Of a DNA stretch of 64,000 bases, positions 42,324 to 48,992 are shown piece after piece (position 1 is the first letter of the stretch; the number at the start of each line of letters is the position of its first letter). The position numbers were made by a program, and so were the translations under genes. Source of the DNA: Brevibacillus sp. JNUCC-41 (lineage in GTDB: Bacteria > Bacillota > Bacilli > Bacillales > DSM-1321); the NCBI RefSeq assembly GCF_014844095.1, contig NZ_CP062163.1, positions 620,001 to 684,000 on the forward strand. Direction: 5' to 3'. The notes beneath the pieces were generated by a model, which made no database searches, was not told where the DNA came from, and saw only the letters and a program-made list of their open reading frames with translations.

Positions 42324-44288
42324 ATGATCATGGCTCAATTCAAGAATCTATTTACTCATTTAACGATCGGTTCGACTGAATTAAAAAACCGAATCTTAAG
42401 TACAGCACATCAAACAAATCATGTCACGGACGGAATCCCCACTTCGGATATGGTCGCCTATCATGAAGCCCGTGCTAAAGGGGGCGTCGGATTGATCATC
42501 CTTGAAGCGGCATCCGTACACCCATCCGGCATGCTTACGTCCAAAACGATTGCCGGATATGATCAAAGAATCGTCGATGCCTACAAAGAGATTTCCGAAA
42601 CGCTCCATAAGTATGGAACGAAGGTTTTCTCGCAGCTATTTCATGGCGGACGGGAAGTCGTATCGAGCGACTACCGAAATGCGGCATGGGCGCCATCAGC
42701 CGTTCCCAGCCTTCGCTTCGGTGTCATGCCAAAGCCAATGAGTTTAGAAGATATTGAAGGAGTGATTGAAGGGTTCGCCCATTCAGCACAGCTGGCAAAG
42801 GAAGGCGGACTTGATGGAGTCGAAATTTGCTGTTCACATGGATATCTTCCTGCCCAGTTTTGGTCGGTGCATACAAATAAACGCACCGATAACTACGGCG
42901 GATCGTTTGAAAATCGGATGCGATTCATTGTGGAAATATTGGAGAAAGTATGGGATAGAGTCGGAGAAGACTTTACCGTCGGCATTCGCATGAGTTCGGA
43001 TGAACTGACGATGGACGGGACAACGATGAAGGATTCCGTGCAAATCGTCGAATATCTCGCGGAAAAAGTCCGATTGGATTTCATCAATGTCACGGCCGGA
43101 GATTCAAGTACCTTCGAGGGATCAACACATATCGTACCGCCATCACCGATAAAGCACGCATACCTATCTGCACATGGATTCAAAATCAGGATGGCGGGAG
43201 CCGTACCGGTCTTTGTCGGCAATCGAATCGTCGACCCCGTTGAAGCGGAACAGATCGTATCCACCGGAAAAGCCGATGTAGTAGGAATGACCAGGGCCTT
43301 AATCGTCGACCCTGACATGCCCAACAAAGCAAAAAACGGCGACCTTCAAGCAATCGACGCATGCATAGGCTGTTTACAGGCCTGTATAGGTCACTATCAT
43401 AAAGGACTGCCGATCGGCTGTGTCCAAAACCCAACAACAGGTAAAGAAGCATGGATATTACCAGAATTAAAGAAAACGAGAAACAAACAAAATGTCCTCG
43501 TCATCGGCGCCGGACCTGGCGGATTACAGGCAGCCATAACCGCGGATTCACTAGGTCATTCCGTTACACTGATCGATCAAAGCAAATCAATCGGCGGCCT
43601 GCTCCGCACCATGCGCAAAGCACCGATGCGGCATGAACTGGCAGAATCGATGCTCGATAACTATTCCCGGAAATTAATGAGAAGCAATATAAATATACAA
43701 TTAGAAAAGACTGCCACCGTCCAAGAAATATCCGAAGCGAAACCAGACGCCATCATATGTGCAACCGGCTCACGGCCCTATACACCAGCCATCGAAGGAA
43801 TCAATGACCCACGGATCATCATGAGTGATGACCTCTACAGCTCAACAAAAAAAGTCGGGGACAACGTACTCGTATTCGACTTCGGCGGTGACTGGCCTGG
43901 CATGGAAGCAGCCATCTATCTAGCCGAAAAAGGCCATGGAGTCACACTCATATCATCAAGACTGCACATCGGTGAAACCGTCCACCAATATCTCAGGAAT
44001 GAATACCTAAAAAAACTATACAACCTAAACGTCAAACTCCTGCCCCACTACGACATCGGGGCAATCAAAGAAGATCACGTCATTATCCGGAATCTGTTCA
44101 CCCAACAAAAAGAAGAACTAACAGATTGGGACTCCATCGTCCTCTCCCTTGGCCGCATTCCCAACACAGAACTATTCGAAGAGATGAAAGGCCATGCGCC
44201 TGTTGTGAAACAGATTGGGGATTGTCTTGGACCGCGTACTATTGAGGAAGCTACGCATGAGGGGATGATGAGTGTGTTAGGTTTATAA
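42324..44288 (+). CDS. FMN/FAD/4Fe-4S NADH:flavin oxidoreductase (FadH/StcD-like)
   Basis: This 654-residue enzyme of the 2,4-dienoyl-CoA reductase/trimethylamine-dehydrogenase family has an N-terminal FMN TIM barrel (LSTAHQTNHVTDG to RTDNYGGSFENRMRF). The iron-sulphur cluster Cys are in CIGCLQACIGHY with a further Cys in IGCVQNP, and the C-terminal FAD/NAD-binding half begins VLVIGAGPGGLQAA. AGGGAG is six bases from ATG 42324. Relatives reduce dienoyl-CoA or oxidatively demethylate N-methylated compounds (stachydrine, dimethylglycine). The symporter next door fits uptake of such a substrate. The 3' third is duplicated at 46848-47503. Confidence 0.88.
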   Translation: MIMAQFKNLFTHLTIGSTELKNRILSTAHQTNHVTDGIPTSDMVAYHEARAKGGVGLIILEAASVHPSGMLTSKTIAGYDQRIVDAYKEISETLHKYGTKVFSQLFHGGREVVSSDYRNAAWAPSAVPSLRFGVMPKPMSLEDIEGVIEGFAHSAQLAKEGGLDGVEICCSHGYLPAQFWSVHTNKRTDNYGGSFENRMRFIVEILEKVWDRVGEDFTVGIRMSSDELTMDGTTMKDSVQIVEYLAEKVRLDFINVTAGDSSTFEGSTHIVPPSPIKHAYLSAHGFKIRMAGAVPVFVGNRIVDPVEAEQIVSTGKADVVGMTRALIVDPDMPNKAKNGDLQAIDACIGCLQACIGHYHKGLPIGCVQNPTTGKEAWILPELKKTRNKQNVLVIGAGPGGLQAAITADSLGHSVTLIDQSKSIGGLLRTMRKAPMRHELAESMLDNYSRKLMRSNINIQLEKTATVQEISEAKPDAIICATGSRPYTPAIEGINDPRIIMSDDLYSSTKKVGDNVLVFDFGGDWPGMEAAIYLAEKGHGVTLISSRLHIGETVHQYLRNEYLKKLYNLNVKLLPHYDIGAIKEDHVIIRNLFTQQKEELTDWDSIVLSLGRIPNTELFEEMKGHAPVVKQIGDCLGPRTIEEATHEGMMSVLGL

Positions 44289-44328
44289 AAAGAGAAGAGA
44301 CATCCTTTGGGGGATGTCTCTTCTCTGA
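44289..44328 (+). terminator. Terminator of the oxidoreductase gene
   Basis: AGAGAAGAGACATCC pairs with GGATGTCTCTTCTCT; the same hairpin recurs after the truncated copy at 47505. Confidence 0.88.
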
Positions 44329-44359
44329 TTATATAGGTATGGCACGACCTATTTTATTC

Positions 44360-44578
44360 TTACCTTTTTTTAATATTGAGCACTTTCCAAATAAATATTA
44401 ACCAAAGTATAATACAAAAAACTAACACGTATATATGAAAAATATCAAAGTTAAGAAAGATGTAAGCAATACTAAATAGGATAGGTAAAAGCAAACTTAC
44501 AAGTATAGTAGATTTTTTAACCATTTTATATTGTAGAAAGCAAATTCCTATCATTATAATAATAAGTAAATAAAACAT
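44360..44578 (-). CDS. Small membrane protein, possible immunity partner
   Basis: 72 residues, almost wholly hydrophobic: an N-terminal span (FYLLIIIMIGICFLQY), a short KMVKKS loop and two further spans, ending in a basic WKVLNIKKR tail. An AGGGA site precedes the ATG, 24 bases after the protease stop. As the last gene of the secreted-protein/protease/membrane-protein cassette, it may protect the producer, but this is inferred from position and size only. Confidence 0.65.
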   Translation of the reverse strand: MFYLLIIIMIGICFLQYKMVKKSTILVSLLLPILFSIAYIFLNFDIFHIYVLVFCIILWLIFIWKVLNIKKR

Positions 44579-44602
44579 AATATCAATCCCTAATAAAATT
44601 TT

Positions 44603-45700
44603 TTACTCCATAACTTTTGCTTTATCGAGAGCTTTTTTAGCATCAATTATGTCATAGGCATCTGCGTTGGCATTCGTTAACGATTTTTTACTAATTTTAA
44701 GTATTTGGGCTAAGTCATTACTACTAATGTCCTCATACTCACTTATTACTAAAGCTGCTACTCCTGTTACATAAGCTGTAGCGAAAGATGCACCACTTGA
44801 ATATAGGTAATCATTTTCTGGTAAGGAACCTAATATAGTTTCACCAGGAGCATAAATCAAATCTTCACTACCATAGCCTGAGTATTCATATATTTTACCA
44901 GTATTATTAACAGCCGCCACACAAACAACATTATCTAATTCAAAACTGCATGGATATACAGGTGTTTTCTTTAAGTTATTTTGATTATTACCAGATGAAC
45001 TAATAAACAATATATCTTTATATTTTTTCATTGTATCGTACAAACCAGTATCAAAACTAGTATTATCCCAACTGCAATTAATGATTCTAACTCCCATTTT
45101 ATATGCATATTCAATTGCCCTTATTGCATTATCAGTATTTCCAGTAGATCCATTAATAAATTTCAAAGGTAGAATGTTAACTTCAGGTGCCACTCCCCAA
45201 ACATTATTATTAAGGTCATGTTTACCAACAATTAATGAAGCAATAAATGTACCATGATAATCGGACAAATATCTATCATAAACAGAGTTGTCATTTTTCA
45301 AGAAATTCCATCCATTGATATCATCAATAAATCCATTTTTTTCATCATCTAATCCATTTTTTTCAGTTTCTTTTTGATTTAAAAAAATATTATCAGAAAT
45401 ATTAGGATTTGAAATATCTATTCCTGTGTCAAGGATTCCTACAATTACTTTTCTATCGCCCTTAGTTACTTTCCAAGCTTCTTTAGCGCTTATATCATAG
45501 TTTTTTACCCCAAAAGAATTTTCCACCTTTTGGCCATTATTTATTAAAGCCCACTGATTTTCTGGGATTATCTTATCATAGTTTACTTCTTCTTTCTCAA
45601 AATCCATATAATTAAATACCAAAAATACAATGGCAATAAACGCTATAACTATTAGTATAATACATAATAAATTCTTTTTTATTATCATTTTTTTAATCAT
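44603..45700 (-). CDS. Membrane-anchored subtilisin-like serine protease (S8)
   Basis: This 365-residue protein has a basic N-terminus and one membrane span (about residues 8-30), placing the catalytic domain outside the cell. The catalytic residues are all present: Asp91 in VGILDTGID, His149 in YHGTFIAS, the oxyanion Asn238 in SSGNN and Ser305 in SSGASFATAY. There is no long inhibitory propeptide; only about 45 residues (with NYDKIIPENQWALINNGQ) precede the catalytic domain. It follows the secreted-protein gene by 40 bases. Its likely role is processing that protein or an external target (inference). AT-rich DNA suggests transfer. Confidence 0.88.
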   Translation of the reverse strand: MIKKMIIKKNLLCIILIVIAFIAIVFLVFNYMDFEKEEVNYDKIIPENQWALINNGQKVENSFGVKNYDISAKEAWKVTKGDRKVIVGILDTGIDISNPNISDNIFLNQKETEKNGLDDEKNGFIDDINGWNFLKNDNSVYDRYLSDYHGTFIASLIVGKHDLNNNVWGVAPEVNILPLKFINGSTGNTDNAIRAIEYAYKMGVRIINCSWDNTSFDTGLYDTMKKYKDILFISSSGNNQNNLKKTPVYPCSFELDNVVCVAAVNNTGKIYEYSGYGSEDLIYAPGETILGSLPENDYLYSSGASFATAYVTGVAALVISEYEDISSNDLAQILKISKKSLTNANADAYDIIDAKKALDKAKVME

Positions 45701-45740
45701 CTGCCTAAATAATCAATTATTAAAATATATATACTTATTT

Positions 45741-46742
45741 TTAATATTTTATTGTAGAAGCTTTTTGAGCACTCTTATCAAAACCAGTACCTATAGTAAT
45801 GCTGGGAGTTCCTGATATTGTAATATTGCTTACTGTTACAATTTTATGTGCAAATTGTGAAATAACTTTTGTATCATAGCCTTTGAACTTTGTTTGATAA
45901 AGTGTAGCTTTTATAGTACCCGTTTTATTTTGTTGAGTAGCAACCGCTCTTGATTGAGCTGTGGAAAATACTATTCCCTTATTAGGAGTTTCACTTTTAC
46001 TCCAACTTTTAGTGTATTTTAAACTATTAAATTTACCTGTATACCAGTTACCAGCATAATATTTAGCTGTAGAGGAAATATTTTTTGAATTTAAACCACC
46101 GCCCCATGCAATTCCAATATTATCACTAAAGGAATCAACAAAATAAGGCGATTTCCAGTTATATGTAACAGTAATGTTATATGAAGGAGCTTTAGATGTA
46201 GAGTTATTAACTTTCGTCATACCAAAAGACATTTTAGAAGTGGCAATACTCCCTGAAGTGGTTACAGTCTTTTCTCCAGAATCGGCATTAGCTTCATATT
46301 CAGGGTTAGTTTCTATAGCCTTTTTTATCATTTTATATTCTGATGAACTTACATTATATTTTTCTTTTACTTCATTTTTACTTAAGTTATCAATATAATC
46401 TATTTTATCCCTAATATTATTTATTTCTTCTTGCTCATATCCTTCTTGAATAAGTTCACTATCTTCAGTATTTGTAAAATACTCTAACGTCGAAATATTA
46501 TCAATTGTTAACAAGGTATTACTAGACTCAACTAAACTAGGATCTTCAAGTATTGCTGTAGCTATTTCCTCTTTATCAGTAAATTCCATTTCTTCTAATG
46601 TTTCAATATCATATCCTGATTCTTCGAGTATTTGATTAACCTTTCCTTCTAGTATGTCAGTATTTTCATTAGCAAAAGTTGGACTTACTAAAAAACTACT
46701 TATCAGACCAATGGTTGATATCGCACAAAATAATTTTTTCAT
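45741..46742 (-). CDS. Secreted protein of unknown function, substrate candidate of the neighbouring protease
   Basis: The 333-residue product from ATG 46742 (AAGGAGAG upstream) has a signal peptide (MKKLFCAISTIGLISSFLVS) ending near TFANE. An acidic helical pro-like region of about 130 residues follows. The C-terminal part is Thr/Ser/Gly-rich beta (ITVTYNWKSPYFVDSFSDNI, then AWGGGLNSKNISSTAKYYAG) and ends TITISGTPSITIGTGFDKSA-type strands. The pro-region plus beta-domain layout suggests an exported effector released by cleavage. I do not recognise a named family. First gene of the AT-rich cassette. Confidence 0.75.
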   Translation of the reverse strand: MKKLFCAISTIGLISSFLVSPTFANENTDILEGKVNQILEESGYDIETLEEMEFTDKEEIATAILEDPSLVESSNTLLTIDNISTLEYFTNTEDSELIQEGYEQEEINNIRDKIDYIDNLSKNEVKEKYNVSSSEYKMIKKAIETNPEYEANADSGEKTVTTSGSIATSKMSFGMTKVNNSTSKAPSYNITVTYNWKSPYFVDSFSDNIGIAWGGGLNSKNISSTAKYYAGNWYTGKFNSLKYTKSWSKSETPNKGIVFSTAQSRAVATQQNKTGTIKATLYQTKFKGYDTKVISQFAHKIVTVSNITISGTPSITIGTGFDKSAQKASTIKY

Positions 46743-46847
46743 TTTTACTCTCCTTATCCATAATAGGTAAATTTTATATAACAAGGATAATTATATCATA
46801 TTACCTATTTACCACCTAACAAAATCATGACAAAATACCCATTTAGG

Positions 46848-47503
46848 ATAAACTGGCAGAAATCACACTCGATAACTACTCCCAGAAATTAATGAGAAGC
46901 AATGTGAATCTGCAATTAGGCAAAACGGCCACCGTCCAAGAAATATCCGAATGGAAACCAGGCGCCATTATCTGTGCAACCGGCTCACGGCCCTATACTC
47001 AAGGCAATCGAAGGAGTCGTGACCCACGGATCATCATGAGTGATGACCTCTTCAGCTCAACCAAAAAAGTGGGGGACAACGTACTCGTATTCGACTTTGT
47101 GGGCGACTGGCCAGGAATGGAAGCGGCCATCTATCTAGCCGAAAAAGGCCATGGAGTCACACTCATATCATCACGACTGCACATCGGCGAAACCGTCCAC
47201 CAATATCTCAGAAATGAATACTTAAAAAAACTATACAACCTAAACGTCACACTCCTTCCCCATTACGACATCGGGACAATCAAAGAAGATCACGTCACCA
47301 TCCGGAACCTATTCAACCAACAAAAAGAAGAACTAACCAACTGGGACTCCATCGTCCTCTCCCTTGACCGCATTCCCAACACAGAACTATTCGAAGAAAT
47401 GAAAGGCCATGCTCTCATTGTGAAACAGATTTGGGATTGTTTTGGTCCGCGGACGATAGAGGAAGCTACGCATGAGGGGATTATGAGTGCTATAAGTTTG
47501 TAA
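46848..47503 (+). pseudogene. Truncated duplicate of the oxidoreductase 3' end
   Basis: From KLAEITLDNYSQKLMRSNVN onward this parallels residues from ELAESMLDNYSRKLMRSNIN to the C-terminus of the enzyme at 42324-44288. It includes LVFDFVGDWPGMEAAIYLAE (GGDWPG becomes VGDWPG) and ends in the same terminator. Around PYTQGNRRSRDPR two compensating indels have scrambled PYTPAIEGINDPR. No start or ribosome binding site is present. Together with the intact gene it brackets the three-gene minus-strand cassette. Confidence 0.9.
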
Positions 47504-47504
47504 A

Positions 47505-47542
47505 AGAGAAGAGACATCCTTTGGGGGATGTCTCTTTTTTGA
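47505..47542 (+). terminator. Duplicate of the oxidoreductase terminator
   Basis: AAGAGACATCC pairs with GGATGTCTCTT plus T-run, the same hairpin as at 44289 with one arm shortened. Confidence 0.85.
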
Positions 47543-47679
47543 GGATATGGGTCTGGCACAACCAGCTCATGTTTTTAATTTTCTTGTCTACTTTATCTCC
47601 AATAAACTCCTTTCATTCTTTAAAATGTATTCTTTTTAATCCATTTTGTATATAATACTATACATAAGAGGTGGGAAAT

Positions 47680-47898
47680 TTGAAAAGAGGAAAAGTAAAA
47701 AACAACGTACGGTATTTTCGAAGATTACATGATTTTACCCAAGAAGAACTTTCGGATCGAATAGGTGTACATAGACAAACCATTGTTGCTTTGGAAAAAC
47801 AAAAATACGAACCCTCAATAGGAATTGTTTTAATGCTCTCTGCTGTATTAAATGAACCAATCGAAAAATTATTCTTTTTAGAAGAAAAAACAGATTAA
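47680..47898 (+). CDS. Small XRE-family HTH regulator
   Basis: A 72-residue Cro/CI-type protein (VRYFRRLHDFTQEELSDRIG, VHRQTIVALEKQKYEPSIGI). GAGGTG lies just before UUG 47680; the GUG at 47671 overlaps this site, so UUG is preferred. It is followed within 20 bases by a membrane protein gene, the same unit type as at 31092-31812. Confidence 0.85.
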   Translation: MKRGKVKNNVRYFRRLHDFTQEELSDRIGVHRQTIVALEKQKYEPSIGIVLMLSAVLNEPIEKLFFLEEKTD

Positions 47899-47915
47899 AA
47901 TCAGGAGGGATCTTT

Positions 47916-48308
47916 ATGCGTTTGAAAAAGTGGATGATTTTAGTTGGTTATATGTACTTATTCTTTTCCTTTGGATATTCATGTTATTCAAATTTAACAA
48001 ATGATGGTAACCTATGGTTTTTATGGGGGATAGCTTCTCTTGTTATTGGTTATCAAGTAATTAATTTCTTAGTCAAGAAGAAAAATGATAAGTGGAACAG
48101 TAGTTACGTTGTTGCAGATCAACGTATTTTTCGTAAAATTCTAATTTCTCTCTCTATATCATATGTTTTTATTCTGATTTTTTTAATGATTGGAACAATT
48201 GGATTCTATAATGATTTCATTTCAGGCTATAATATTTTGGTCGGAGCTATTATATCAAGTTTGTTAGTTTTTATGATTTCACAAATTGTGCAAAGTTTTG
48301 TACACTAA
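47916..48308 (+). CDS. Membrane protein paired with XRE regulator
   Basis: This 130-residue protein has four hydrophobic segments, starting MRLKKWMILVGYMYLFFSFG, with a soluble NDKWNSSYVVADQRIFRK loop. CAGGAGGG precedes the ATG. Role unknown; probably the regulatory partner of the XRE protein. Confidence 0.78.
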   Translation: MRLKKWMILVGYMYLFFSFGYSCYSNLTNDGNLWFLWGIASLVIGYQVINFLVKKKNDKWNSSYVVADQRIFRKILISLSISYVFILIFLMIGTIGFYNDFISGYNILVGAIISSLLVFMISQIVQSFVH

Positions 48309-48345
48309 TCCAAATAAAACTTCATATAGGTTGTAAAAAAGTTAG

Positions 48346-48396
48346 TAAATCCTCCCTTATAGAATTGTAAGGTAAAAAATTATAAGGAGGATTTTA
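48346..48396 (+). promoter_or_regulatory. Hairpin that hides a ribosome binding site
   Basis: TAAATCCTCCCTTATA (48346-48361) pairs with TATAAGGAGGATTTTA (48381-48396) with one bulge. The second arm contains the AAGGAGG of the 21-codon frame at 48398. Folding would block its translation, as in an RNA thermometer or antisense-controlled leader. Confidence 0.55.
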
Positions 48397-48397
48397 C

Positions 48398-48463
48398 ATG
48401 ACAATCATTAAATCATTATCTTTAAATGCTGTGGAAAAACAATCAATTTTTCATGAGTCTTAG
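48398..48463 (+). CDS. 21-residue leader-type peptide
   Basis: ATG 48398 follows AAGGAGG with a normal gap; the product is MTIIKSLSLNAVEKQSIFHE plus Ser. It is either a leader peptide with a sequestered ribosome binding site or the 5' stump of a deleted gene. It lies 106 bases before the Nudix gene. Confidence 0.4.
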   Translation: MTIIKSLSLNAVEKQSIFHES

Positions 48464-48569
48464 TGCCTTTCAACCTTACTGTTCTATTCTGATTATTCCC
48501 CTTCAGTTTCTTTTAATTATACATACCGTAATGGTATGATTACATAGAGCAAACCTATAGGAGGATAAC

Positions 48570-48983
48570 ATGAAAAAGCAAGTTAAAGTAGTTGCAGCCA
48601 TCATTGAAAATGAAAAAGATGAAATACTATGTGCGTTACGCTCTCCAGAAATGAGTATCCCGAACATGTGGGAATTCCCTGGTGGGAAAGTAGAAATGGG
48701 AGAAGATATTTTTACTGCTTTAAAAAGAGAGATTAATGAGGAATTACAATGTCAGGTTGAAACAGAGGCTTCAATCTTTAATGATAATACGCATGAATAT
48801 GAAACCTTCATCATTAACCTACTGTCTATAAAATCTAGAATCATTGGAGGTACCCCAACTGCCAATGAACATTCAAAACTGATATGGTTAAAGCGAGAGA
48901 ATTTAGGTTCCCTAAAATGGGCTCCTGCTGACATTCCAGCTGTGGAGCAATTAATCAATGAAAAAAATAGTCTTCTCAAATGA
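48570..48983 (+). CDS. (Deoxy)nucleoside triphosphate pyrophosphohydrolase, MutT/Nudix
   Basis: The 137-residue protein has a complete Nudix box (GGKVEMGEDIFTALKREINEEL) and a WEFPGGK lead-in. It resembles MutT/CTP-pyrophosphohydrolase-like enzymes that remove damaged or modified dNTPs. TAGGAGG precedes the ATG. It is convergent with the SauUSI-like gene, and their 3' ends share one hairpin. Nudix genes commonly neighbour DUF3427 helicases, so a role in nucleotide hygiene beside a modification-dependent nuclease is possible (inference). Confidence 0.88.
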   Translation: MKKQVKVVAAIIENEKDEILCALRSPEMSIPNMWEFPGGKVEMGEDIFTALKREINEELQCQVETEASIFNDNTHEYETFIINLLSIKSRIIGGTPTANEHSKLIWLKRENLGSLKWAPADIPAVEQLINEKNSLLK

Positions 48984-48992
48984 GAAGACTAT
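48967..48992. terminator. Shared terminator of convergent Nudix and helicase genes
   Basis: ATAGTCTTCTC pairs with GAGAAGACTAT across four bases; the stem covers the last codons of both genes, with A and T runs outside. Confidence 0.85.

Noticed and set aside
46892..47503. 203-residue frame as a functional oxidoreductase
   Set aside because: It lacks the FMN barrel and Fe-S part, has no start signals and carries scrambled and substituted conserved residues.
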